In this document: positions 26,797-34,885 of the stretch, in pieces
Numbering within the stretch: position 1 is the stretch's first letter
Layout: every line of letters starts with the position of its first letter
Assembly: GCA_028689015.1 (NCBI GenBank)
Contig: JAQTXC010000004.1
Span: 1-64,000, forward strand
DNA: 64,000 bases
Source: Dechloromonas sp.
GTDB taxonomy: Bacteria; Pseudomonadota; Gammaproteobacteria; Burkholderiales; Rhodocyclaceae
Direction: 5' to 3'
Position numbers and translations under genes: made by a program
The notes under the pieces: generated by a model
Told to the model about the DNA's origin: nothing
The model's input: only the letters and a program-made list of their open reading frames with translations
Database searches by the model: none

Positions 26797-27252
26797 TCAG
26801 CGGCTCTTGAAAGTCTTGTGGCAGTCCTGGCAGGTCTCGTGCACCGTTTTGTAGGCGGCGCGCACTTGGCTTTCATCCTTGCCGTGGGCGGTGGCCAGCA
26901 ACAAGTCGGTGGCGCGCAGGAAGGCGTCGCGGCGCTCGGCAAACACAGCGGGCTGTTGCCAGATGGCCGGCGTGCCCTTGGACGGTGGGTAATGCGTGTC
27001 GGCCGCAAAAAGTGGCCAGGGCGCATCGCGCAGGGTTGACAGGCGTTCGGCCAAGGCTTCGAATTTGTCAGCTTCGTAGCGATCCTGGCGCAACATGGTG
27101 CCCATCGGCTCGAAGACGCGCAGGATCTCCTTGAATGCCGTTTGCCGCGTTTTGACCGGTTGGCCGGGGCGGGTGTCCTCGGGTTCACCACAGGCCGTCA
27201 GAACAGCGACGGTCGACAACAAAAGCAGGGCATTTTTCAGCGAGATGGACAT
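26797..27252 (-). CDS. Cytochrome c556-like lipoprotein
   Basis: A 151-residue class II-type cytochrome from ATG 27252 (MSISLKNALLLLSTVAV). The lipobox LTAC predicts cleavage before Cys-20 and lipid anchoring in the periplasm. The haem site CQDCHK is close to the C-terminus, as in cytochromes c' and c556, on a four-helix fold. The long ORF in the track (to 27825) runs through the divergent VOC gene and is not real beyond this start. It is upstream of the COG2509 flavoprotein on the same strand; a redox partnership is possible but unproven. Confidence 0.82.
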   Translation of the reverse strand: MSISLKNALLLLSTVAVLTACGEPEDTRPGQPVKTRQTAFKEILRVFEPMGTMLRQDRYEADKFEALAERLSTLRDAPWPLFAADTHYPPSKGTPAIWQQPAVFAERRDAFLRATDLLLATAHGKDESQVRAAYKTVHETCQDCHKTFKSR

Positions 27253-27387
27253 GGCCAGGTCGGTTCGGAAGGAAAGCGGAGGGTGATTATACGGTGCCCG
27301 GTAAACGGGCGGGAGATGCTTACATTTGCTGACGTCTGCCAGGGGCTGCGGGCATAATGCAGCGATTGTCCATTTCATTTGAACGAC

Positions 27388-27813
27388 ATGCAGCAGACAA
27401 TCAGTTTCATTACCTTGGGGGTCTCTGACTTGGCGCGCAGTCGGGCTTTTTATGGCGCGCTGGGCTGGCAGGAGGCGGCGGCCAGTCAAGCCGAGGTGGC
27501 TTTCTTCCAGGCGGGCGGTGTCGTGCTGGCGCTTTTTCCACGTCAGGCGCTGGCCGAAGACGCCGGGGTGGCTTCGGCCGGCCAGGGCTTTGCCGGGTTT
27601 TCTCTGGCGCATAACGTGACTTCCGAGGCTGCCGTCGATAGCCTGCTGGCGGCTGCGCAGGCGGTGGGGGCGACGTGTCCGCAGCCGGCCAGTCGGGCGC
27701 CCTGGGGCGGTTATCGTGGCTATTTTGCCGACCCTGACGGCTTCCTGTGGGAGGTCTGTTTCAATCCCTTCATGCCCTTGGCCAGCGATGGCAGCTTGCG
27801 GCTGGCCGAGTGA
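27388..27813 (+). CDS. VOC (glyoxalase/bleomycin resistance) family protein
   Basis: A 141-residue vicinal-oxygen-chelate protein from ATG 27388 (MQQTISFITLGVSDLARS). Two beta-alpha-beta-beta-beta modules are recognisable: GVSDLARSRAFYGALGW at the start and WGGYRGYFADPDGFLWEV near the C-terminus, with the terminal Glu often used as metal ligand. First-module His is not seen, so catalysis is uncertain. It may bind a small molecule or be an enzyme of unknown type. It precedes the cluster B promoter. Confidence 0.8.
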   Translation: MQQTISFITLGVSDLARSRAFYGALGWQEAAASQAEVAFFQAGGVVLALFPRQALAEDAGVASAGQGFAGFSLAHNVTSEAAVDSLLAAAQAVGATCPQPASRAPWGGYRGYFADPDGFLWEVCFNPFMPLASDGSLRLAE

Positions 27814-27820
27814 GCGGGGA

Positions 27821-27837
27821 TGCACTGTTGTGGTGCA
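27821..27837 (+). promoter_or_regulatory. NtrC-like enhancer dyad upstream of cluster B
   Basis: TGCACTGTTGTGGTGCA is a TGCAC-N7-GTGCA dyad, matching 11 of 12 fixed positions of the enterobacterial NtrC consensus TGCACC-N5-GGTGCA. Its centre is about 107 nt upstream of the start point predicted from the sigma-54 element, the distance typical for NtrC enhancers. Confidence 0.6.
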
Positions 27838-27909
27838 TTCCTGCTGTCATGGAGCCTTCACCGAGTGCGTGGCAGAATTGACCACTCGAATAATCAGTGG
27901 CTTACAGGC

Positions 27910-27925
27910 TGGTTCGCCTTTTGCT
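27910..27925 (+). promoter_or_regulatory. Sigma-54-type (-24/-12) promoter for cluster B
   Basis: TGGTTCGCCTTTTGCT has GG-N10-GC spacing and matches 10 of 12 fixed positions of TGGCACG-N4-TTGCT. The -12 GC is 36 nt before the GTG start at 27961, and a GGAG ribosome-binding site lies between. Confidence 0.6.
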
Positions 27926-27960
27926 TTTAATCACGCAGTCATCTTGCCCGGAGCAAACTT

Positions 27961-30900
27961 GTGTCCATTCATGTCGCACTGAATCACGTAACCAAATATA
28001 GCTACGACCGCCTGATCAATCTGGGTCCGCAGGTTATCCGCCTGCGTCCCTGCCCGCACTCGCGCAGCCGCATTCTTTCCTATTCGCTGAAGATCGGTCC
28101 GGAAACGCATTTCATCAACTGGCAACAAGATCCGCAGGGCAATTACCTGGCCCGCCTGGTCTTCCCGGAAAAGACCCGCGAACTGTCGATCGAAGTCGAT
28201 CTGGTCGCTGAAATGTCGGTCATCAATCCCTTTGATTTCTTCCTTGAGCCGTACGCCGAGGAATTTCCCTTCACCTACGAAGCCTGGCAGCGCCATGAGC
28301 TGATGCCTTACCTGTACAAGGTGGCGGGCGGCGACTTGTTTGATCGCTACGTGGCGGCTATTCCGTTAGAGAAAAAGCGCAGTGTCGATTTCCTGGTCGC
28401 GCTCAATGCCCAGGTGCAGCGCGACATCAGCTACACCATTCGCATGGAGCCCGGCGTGCAGACGCCGGAGGAAACGCTGACCAAGCGTTCCGGTTCCTGT
28501 CGCGATACGGCCTGGTTGCTGGTACAGATCCTGCGTCATCTCGGTCTGGCGGCGCGTTTCGTTTCCGGCTATCTGGTCCAGTTGACCGCAGACGTCAAAT
28601 CGCTCGACGGTCCCTCCGGGCCAGAGGCTGATTTCACTGACTTGCATGCCTGGTGCGAGGTTTATTTGCCCGGCGCTGGCTGGGTCGGGCTCGATCCGAC
28701 CTCTGGCTTGTTTGCCGGTGAAGGCCATATCCCGCTGGCCTGTACGCCGGAACCGGCCTCAGCAGCCCCCTTGACTGGGGTGCTGGACGAGTGCGAAACC
28801 GAGTTCAGTCACCACATGCAGGTCACCCGGGTGTGGGAAGCACCACGAGTCACCAAACCCTATAGCGATGCGCAATGGGTTGAGATCGAAGGCCTCGGTC
28901 ATCAGATCGACGAAGAATTGCAGCGCATGGATGTGCGTCTGACGCAGGGGGGCGAGCCGACCTTTGTCGCGGTCGACGACCCGGATGGCGCAGAATGGAA
29001 TACCGCTGCGATGGGGCCGACCAAGCGGTATTTCGCGGCTGACCTGTTCCATCGTTTGCGCGAAAAATACGCCGCCAATGGCCTGATGCATTTCGGTCAG
29101 GGCAAGTGGTATCCCGGTGAGCAATTGCCGCGCTGGTCGCTTAACTGCTTCTGGCGCAAGGATGGTGAGCCGATCTGGAATTCGCCGGCACTCTATGCCG
29201 ATGAGCGCAAGGACTACCACGTCAGCGCCGAGCAGGCTGGACAGTTCCTCAAGCGGGTTGCCGAGCGCCTGGGCGTGACTGCCGAGCACGTCTTCCCGGC
29301 GTTCGAGGATGTCTATTACTACATGTGGCGTGAGCGCCGGCTACCGGGCAATGTCGATCCTTTTGATTCTCGGGTTGACGACGCCCTGGAGCGCGAGCGC
29401 CTGATGAAGGTGTTTACCCAGGGGATGACGCATACCGTCGGCCATGTCCTGCCGATCATGAAGAATGTCTGGAATCAGTGGCAGACCGGGCCATGGTTCC
29501 TGCGTGCTGAACGTTGCTACCTGTTCCCGGGCGATTCGGCCATGGGCTATCGCCTGCCGATCGACTCCCAGCCGTGGACGGCGACGAGCGACTACCCCTA
29601 TGTCAACGTGCCGGATGCTGAAACGGCGACCGATCCGTTGGCCAGTTATCAAGCTTTGCGGGCCCGGGTGGATGGTCAGCGCGACAGCGCCACGCCGATC
29701 CGCCAGCAGATGCGTGGCCAGGCCGAGGGCTGGCAGGCGATCGGGCCGGATGGCAAGGCGCGGGCCTGGGCCAAGCCGTCGGATACCGTGCCGGGATTCA
29801 AGGAATCCGCCGCCTGGATTACTCGCCTGGCGATGTGTGCCGAGCCGCGTGACGGCAAGCTTTACATCTTCATGCCGCCGACGCAGACGCTGGATGATTA
29901 TCTGGAAGTGGTGGCCGCAGTCGAGGCGACGGCCGAGGAAATGTCCTTGCCCATCATCATGGAGGGCTACGAGCCGCCGTCCGACCCGCGGATGACGCAT
30001 TTCCGCGTGACGCCGGATCCGGGCGTGATCGAAGTCAATATTCATCCGGCCAAGAGTTGGGATCAACTGGTCGACCAGACCACCCATCTCTACGAATCGG
30101 CCTACTACTCGCGCCTGACCACCGAAAAATTCATGCTCGACGGTCGTCATACCGGGACGGGGGGCGGTAATCACTTCGTACTCGGCGGCGCAACGCCGAA
30201 TGATTCGCCCTTCCTGCGCCGGCCAGACCTGCTGAAGAGCCTGATCGCCTACTGGCACAATCACCCCAGCCTGTCCTACCTGTTTTCTGGCTTGTTCATC
30301 GGGCCGACCAGCCAGGCGCCGCGTGTTGATGAGGCGCGCAACGACAGCCTGTACGAGATGGAAATCGCCTTCAAGCAGATTCCAAATCCCGGTGGTTTTG
30401 TGCCGCCCTGGCTGGTCGACCGTATCCTGCGCAATTTGCTGATCGACGTGACGGGTAATACGCACCGCGCCGAGTTCTGCATCGACAAGCTCTATTCACC
30501 GGATGGCCCGACTGGTCGCTTGGGCCTGCTTGAATTGCGCGCTTTTGAAATGCCGCCGCATGCCCGCATGTCGCTGGCCCAGCAACTCTTGCTACGTGGC
30601 CTGCTGGCCCGTTTCTGGAAGATGCCCTATACCCCGCCCAAGCTGGCGCGCTGGGGCACCGAGTTGCACGACCGCTTCATGCTGCCGCATTTTGTCGAGC
30701 AGGATTTTGCCGATGTGATGGAAGAAATGCAGCAGGCCGGTTTTGGCTTCAAGAAAGAATGGTTTGCCCCACATTTCGAATTCCGCTTCCCGAAATACGG
30801 CGATTTCGCCGTCAAAGGAATCGAATTCGAATTGCGGCATGCGCTGGAGCCCTGGCATGTCATGGGCGAGGAGGGGGGCGCCGGGGCAACCGTGCGTTAC

Positions 30901-31326
30901 GTCGATTCCTCAGTTGAGCGCGTTCAGGTCAAAGTGACCGGCATGGCACCGGATCGCTATGTGCTGACCTGTAACGGCGAACCCGTGCCGCTGACCAACA
31001 CCGGCAAGAACGGCGAGTTCGTTGCTGGCGTGCGCTACCGCGCCTGGCAACCAGAATCCTGTTTGCATCCGACCATCGGCGTGCATGCACCGCTGGTCTT
31101 CGATATCGTCGATACCTGGATGCAGCGCTCATTGGGTGGTTGTCAATACCACGTGGCGCATCCGGGTGGGCGTAGTTACGATGTTTTCCCGGTCAATGCC
31201 TTCGAGGCCGAAAGTCGACGTCTGGCACGTTTCTTCCGCTTCGGTCATACCCCTGGGCAAATGCAGGTCAAGCCGCTTGAGGTCAGCGCCGAGCATCCGT
31301 TTACGTTAGACTTGCGCCGCAGGTAA
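27961..31326 (+). CDS. Transglutaminase-DUF2126 (putative amidoligase) fusion protein
   Basis: A 1121-residue protein starting with GTG 27961 behind GGAG. Residues 1-90 form the bacterial transglutaminase N-terminal domain; the papain-like core carries Cys180 (SGSCRDTAW), His229 (DLHAWCEVYL) and Asp245 (GLDPTSG), an intact triad. From about residue 300 the protein is DUF2126, beginning at MDVRLTQGGEPTF; this region is classed as a putative amidoligase of the glutamine-synthetase-like fold. One chain thus seems to hold both a bond-breaking or transfer activity and a ligase. No signal peptide, so cytosolic. First gene of cluster B. Substrate unknown. Confidence 0.9.
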   Translation: MSIHVALNHVTKYSYDRLINLGPQVIRLRPCPHSRSRILSYSLKIGPETHFINWQQDPQGNYLARLVFPEKTRELSIEVDLVAEMSVINPFDFFLEPYAEEFPFTYEAWQRHELMPYLYKVAGGDLFDRYVAAIPLEKKRSVDFLVALNAQVQRDISYTIRMEPGVQTPEETLTKRSGSCRDTAWLLVQILRHLGLAARFVSGYLVQLTADVKSLDGPSGPEADFTDLHAWCEVYLPGAGWVGLDPTSGLFAGEGHIPLACTPEPASAAPLTGVLDECETEFSHHMQVTRVWEAPRVTKPYSDAQWVEIEGLGHQIDEELQRMDVRLTQGGEPTFVAVDDPDGAEWNTAAMGPTKRYFAADLFHRLREKYAANGLMHFGQGKWYPGEQLPRWSLNCFWRKDGEPIWNSPALYADERKDYHVSAEQAGQFLKRVAERLGVTAEHVFPAFEDVYYYMWRERRLPGNVDPFDSRVDDALERERLMKVFTQGMTHTVGHVLPIMKNVWNQWQTGPWFLRAERCYLFPGDSAMGYRLPIDSQPWTATSDYPYVNVPDAETATDPLASYQALRARVDGQRDSATPIRQQMRGQAEGWQAIGPDGKARAWAKPSDTVPGFKESAAWITRLAMCAEPRDGKLYIFMPPTQTLDDYLEVVAAVEATAEEMSLPIIMEGYEPPSDPRMTHFRVTPDPGVIEVNIHPAKSWDQLVDQTTHLYESAYYSRLTTEKFMLDGRHTGTGGGNHFVLGGATPNDSPFLRRPDLLKSLIAYWHNHPSLSYLFSGLFIGPTSQAPRVDEARNDSLYEMEIAFKQIPNPGGFVPPWLVDRILRNLLIDVTGNTHRAEFCIDKLYSPDGPTGRLGLLELRAFEMPPHARMSLAQQLLLRGLLARFWKMPYTPPKLARWGTELHDRFMLPHFVEQDFADVMEEMQQAGFGFKKEWFAPHFEFRFPKYGDFAVKGIEFELRHALEPWHVMGEEGGAGATVRYVDSSVERVQVKVTGMAPDRYVLTCNGEPVPLTNTGKNGEFVAGVRYRAWQPESCLHPTIGVHAPLVFDIVDTWMQRSLGGCQYHVAHPGGRSYDVFPVNAFEAESRRLARFFRFGHTPGQMQVKPLEVSAEHPFTLDLRRR

Positions 31327-31337
31327 TTAATTGTAAA

Positions 31338-31395
31338 ACCGCATGTTTTTTGCGGTCGACCCTAAAAACAGGCCGATAAACGGCCTGTTTCTTTT
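31338..31395 (+). terminator. Tandem hairpins inside cluster B
   Basis: First hairpin ACCGCA-TGTTTTT-TGCGGT (31338-31356); second, stronger, AAACAGGCCG-ATAAA-CGGCCTGTTT followed by CTTTT (31366-31395). The second looks like an intrinsic terminator or attenuator and would limit read-through to the next three genes. Confidence 0.65.
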
Positions 31396-31403
31396 CCGCC
31401 CAT

Positions 31404-33926
31404 ATGGCCCGAACACTACTCGCGATCTATCCCCATAGCGCCCGCCGTTACGATGAAATGTTGTCGTCCGAGGGCAGCGTTCGCACGCACTGGCGGCGTT
31501 TCTTCGTCCATCTTGACTCGGTGGCCCCAGAAGAAATGCACCACCGACTAGATTTTGTTGATCGACGCATTCTGGAAAATGGCGTTACCTATAACGTCTA
31601 TGCCGATCCCAATGGCGCCGACCGACCGTGGGCGCTCGATCCTCTGCCATTGATCATTCCCGAGGATGAGTGGGCCGAGGTATCGGCTGCGGTTGCTCAG
31701 CGGGCGCAATTGATGAATGCCATCATTGCCGACCTTTATGGCGAACAGCGCCTGCTGGCCGAAGGCCTGCTGCCGCCAGCCCTGGTGTATGGCCAGCATG
31801 GTTATTTGTGGCCTTGCCAGGGGATCAAGCCGCCCGGCGGTATCTGGCTGCATCACTACGCGGTAGACCTGGCTCGTTCGCCGAATGGGCAGTGGTGGGC
31901 GATTGCTGACCGGACGCAGGCACCGTCCGGCGCCGGTTATGCGCTGGAAAACCGGCTGATCGTGTCGCGTGTTTTTCCGGAAATGTTCCGTGACCTGCAT
32001 GTTCAGCATCTGGCCGATTACTTCCGCGACCAACAAGATGGCCTGGCGGCGCTAGCTCCGCTTGAAGGTGATGAGCAGCCGCACATCGTGTTGCTGACCC
32101 CCGGACCGTACAACGAAACCTATTTTGAACACGCCTATCTGGCCCGCTATTTGGGTTATCCACTGGTTGAGGGACAGGATTTAACCGTCCGCGGCGACAG
32201 TATTTACCTCAAAACGCTGCGTGGCCTGAAGCGGGTGCACGTCATTCTTCGTCGTCAGGATGATGCCTATTGCGATCCGCTTGAATTGCGTGGCGATTCG
32301 GCGCTGGGTATTCCTGGATTGCTCAATGTGGCGCGTGCCGGCCGGGTTGTCATTGCAAATGCGCTGGGCAGCGGATTGCTGACTTCCGGTGCCTTGATGG
32401 GTTTTCTGCCCGGCATTTGCGAGCGTCTGCTTGGTGAAAAACTGGCCATGCCCTCGGTGGCCACCTGGTGGTGCGGCGAAAAACCGGCCCTGGACTATGT
32501 CAAGAAACATTTTGACGATCTGGTCATCAAGCCAGCCTACCCAACCCAGAATATGTTGCCCGTATTTGGCCATACGCTGGAAGGCGAGGAGCGCGCTGAA
32601 ATGCTGCGTCGTATCGAAGCCCGACCCCATGCCTATGTCGCTCAGGAAATGGTCAATCTGTCGCAGGCGCCGACCTGGAGCCGGGCGCACGAACGGCGCC
32701 TGATTGCTCGACCCCTGGGCCTGCGCGCGTATGCCGCAGTCAATGCGGTGGGGGAATATTCGGTGATGCCAGGGGGGCTGACGCGGGTGGCAGCAGGAGC
32801 CAACGAACGCATTATCTCCATGCAGCGCGGCGGCGCATCGAAAGACACCTGGGTACTGACCAAGGGCCAGGTCAGTGAATTCACCATGCTCAAACCCTCG
32901 GTCACGGTTCGTGACCTGGTGCGGGCTGGCGCCAATCTGTCGTCACGGGTGGTGGAAAATCTGTTCTGGCTGGGCCGTTATTCCGAACGTTTCGACGACA
33001 GCGCCCGTCTGCTGCGCGTGGCGCTATCGCGGCTGGTTGATGCCGGCGGCGAAAAAACACCGGCGGTGGCCTCGGTCATGGAATTGGCACAACGTCTGGG
33101 CGTCCTGCCCAAACCGGAGGAGGATGCGCCGATGGCGGAGGGGGGCGAACATGTGCTGCTTGAAGCCATTTACGACCCCAAACAACCGGGCAGCCTGGCA
33201 GGTACCATCCGCAACCTGATGTGGTCGGCCACCCACGTTCGCGAACGACTGTCACTCGATCACTGGCATTCACTTAACCGCCTGCAGCGCGAGCAACAGG
33301 CCGCGCAGAAAAAACATCCGACCCTGACCGAGGCAATTGCTTTTCTCGACCGGGTGTTGGTGATTTCATCCTCGCTCAATGGCTTCGCCATGGACAACAT
33401 GACGCGCGACGATGGCTGGCGTTTCCTGATCATCGGCCGGCGACTGGAGCGCTTGTCTTTCTTCGCGCTGGCCATTGCTCATTTCATGCACATGCCCTCG
33501 TCGCGGGCAACGGGTTGCTTGGAGTGGTTGCTTGAGTTGGCCGATTCGATCATCACATATCGTTCGCGCTACTCGCGTGCGCCGGAGTTGTTGCCGGTGG
33601 TCGATCTACTGGTCTTTGACGAAAGCAATCCGCATAGCGTACTTTTCCAGGCGGGCGTGCTGGGGCGTTACCTGGACCGCATGGCACGGGAACTGGCGGC
33701 TGATCCGGAGGCCCCCTTGCTCGAGGCCAGTGAGACCTTGCGCCAGTTTTCGCTGGAATCGCTTGAGCATCTGCAATTCAGCCACTGCACGCAATGTTCG
33801 CCTTGTGATGATCTGGCGGCACGCTTGCTGGCCCTGGAGGCCGCAGCAGGTCAGTTGTCCGATCAACTGGGGATGCGTTATTTCACTCACGTCGGCGATG
33901 TCAGCCGGCAGACCATGGCCTTGTGA
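31404..33926 (+). CDS. ATP-grasp (COG2308) and alpha-E (COG2307) fusion protein
   Basis: An 840-residue fusion of the two proteins that are separate in cluster A. Residues 1 to about 490 are the circularly permuted ATP-grasp part, with LTPGPYNETYFEHAYLA, VHVILRRQDDAYCDP and MPGGLTRVA; residues from about 515 are alpha-E, with VVENLFWLGRYSERFDDSAR. SERFD replaces the ERAEN of the cluster A protein. The Cys-rich tail HCTQCSPCDD near the C-terminus is unusual and could bind metal. ATG 31404 has no clear Shine-Dalgarno. Predicted ATP-dependent peptide or amide ligase, substrate unknown. Confidence 0.9.
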   Translation: MARTLLAIYPHSARRYDEMLSSEGSVRTHWRRFFVHLDSVAPEEMHHRLDFVDRRILENGVTYNVYADPNGADRPWALDPLPLIIPEDEWAEVSAAVAQRAQLMNAIIADLYGEQRLLAEGLLPPALVYGQHGYLWPCQGIKPPGGIWLHHYAVDLARSPNGQWWAIADRTQAPSGAGYALENRLIVSRVFPEMFRDLHVQHLADYFRDQQDGLAALAPLEGDEQPHIVLLTPGPYNETYFEHAYLARYLGYPLVEGQDLTVRGDSIYLKTLRGLKRVHVILRRQDDAYCDPLELRGDSALGIPGLLNVARAGRVVIANALGSGLLTSGALMGFLPGICERLLGEKLAMPSVATWWCGEKPALDYVKKHFDDLVIKPAYPTQNMLPVFGHTLEGEERAEMLRRIEARPHAYVAQEMVNLSQAPTWSRAHERRLIARPLGLRAYAAVNAVGEYSVMPGGLTRVAAGANERIISMQRGGASKDTWVLTKGQVSEFTMLKPSVTVRDLVRAGANLSSRVVENLFWLGRYSERFDDSARLLRVALSRLVDAGGEKTPAVASVMELAQRLGVLPKPEEDAPMAEGGEHVLLEAIYDPKQPGSLAGTIRNLMWSATHVRERLSLDHWHSLNRLQREQQAAQKKHPTLTEAIAFLDRVLVISSSLNGFAMDNMTRDDGWRFLIIGRRLERLSFFALAIAHFMHMPSSRATGCLEWLLELADSIITYRSRYSRAPELLPVVDLLVFDESNPHSVLFQAGVLGRYLDRMARELAADPEAPLLEASETLRQFSLESLEHLQFSHCTQCSPCDDLAARLLALEAAAGQLSDQLGMRYFTHVGDVSRQTMAL

Positions 33927-33928
33927 CA

Positions 33929-34885
33929 ATGGAAGCCGTTCGCTATCACGTTCTGCACGAGACCCGCTACGACTACGGTAGTCCGGTTTCCTTGTCGCAG
34001 CAGCAACTGCACCTGTCGCCACGCTTCCTGCCCTGGCAGCAGGTCGAGGAGCAGCGGATCGACATCGAGCCGGTGCCGACCTGGCGCCGTGATGGCCAGG
34101 ATGCCTTTGGCAATCCGGTGAGTTGGCTGGCTTTCAATGCACCGCACGAAAGTTTGCGCATTCGCTCGGCCATGACGGTTGATATCCTGCCGCACCGGCC
34201 TGTCGATCTCGACCAGTCGATGCCTTGGGATGCCTTGCGCAGGCGCCTGGCGTATGGCGCTGACGAGCCGCTGGCCGAGGATCTGTTGGCAGTGCGTTTC
34301 CGTTTTGAGAGTCCGCATATCCGGATTAAGCACGAACTGGCCGATTACGCCGCTGACTGCTTTCCGCCGGGTCGGCCGGTGCTCCTTGGCGCCCAGGCGC
34401 TGATGACGAAAATCTTTACCGAATTCGAATTTGACCCCGAGGCCACCACGGTGTCGACGCCTATCCTTGAGGTGCTGGAGAACAAGCGCGGCGTTTGTCA
34501 GGATTTCGCCCATTTGATGATTGGTTGCCTGCGTGCCATCGGTCTGGCCGCTTGCTATGTCAGCGGTTATCTGCTGACCCGGCCACCGCCGGGCAAACCC
34601 CGGCTGATCGGTGCCGATGCCTCGCATGCCTGGGTGTCAGTTTATTCACCGGGCAGCGAACATGGCTGGGTTGATTTCGACCCGACCAACGATTTACTGC
34701 CTGATACCGAGCACATCACCATTGCGCTGGGTCGCGATTTCAGCGACATCTCGCCGCTACGCGGCATCATCCTGGGCGGCGGCGGGGCGGAGCCTGATGT
34801 CGCCGTCACGGTGGTGCCGCTCGATGAAGAGGCTTTGCCAGAGGGCTTGCTGGAAGCGAGTCCGACTGTTCCCGCCGACGACTGA
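33929..34885 (+). CDS. Transglutaminase-like cysteine peptidase family protein
   Basis: A 318-residue protein from ATG 33929 (MEAVRYHVLHETRYDYG); a GTG two codons earlier overlaps the preceding TGA and is an equally possible start. It has the same N-terminal beta domain as the cluster B fusion and an intact triad: Cys190 (RGVCQDFAHL), His233 (DASHAWVSVY) and Asp251 (VDFDPTNDLL). Such proteins can hydrolyse or transfer amide bonds. No export signal. It is tightly coupled to the ATP-grasp fusion upstream and the flavoprotein downstream. Confidence 0.9.
   Translation: MEAVRYHVLHETRYDYGSPVSLSQQQLHLSPRFLPWQQVEEQRIDIEPVPTWRRDGQDAFGNPVSWLAFNAPHESLRIRSAMTVDILPHRPVDLDQSMPWDALRRRLAYGADEPLAEDLLAVRFRFESPHIRIKHELADYAADCFPPGRPVLLGAQALMTKIFTEFEFDPEATTVSTPILEVLENKRGVCQDFAHLMIGCLRAIGLAACYVSGYLLTRPPPGKPRLIGADASHAWVSVYSPGSEHGWVDFDPTNDLLPDTEHITIALGRDFSDISPLRGIILGGGGAEPDVAVTVVPLDEEALPEGLLEASPTVPADD

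Noticed and set aside
29341-30465. 374-residue ORF opposite the DUF2126 part of the fusion
   Set aside because: Antisense to a conserved domain and without motifs.
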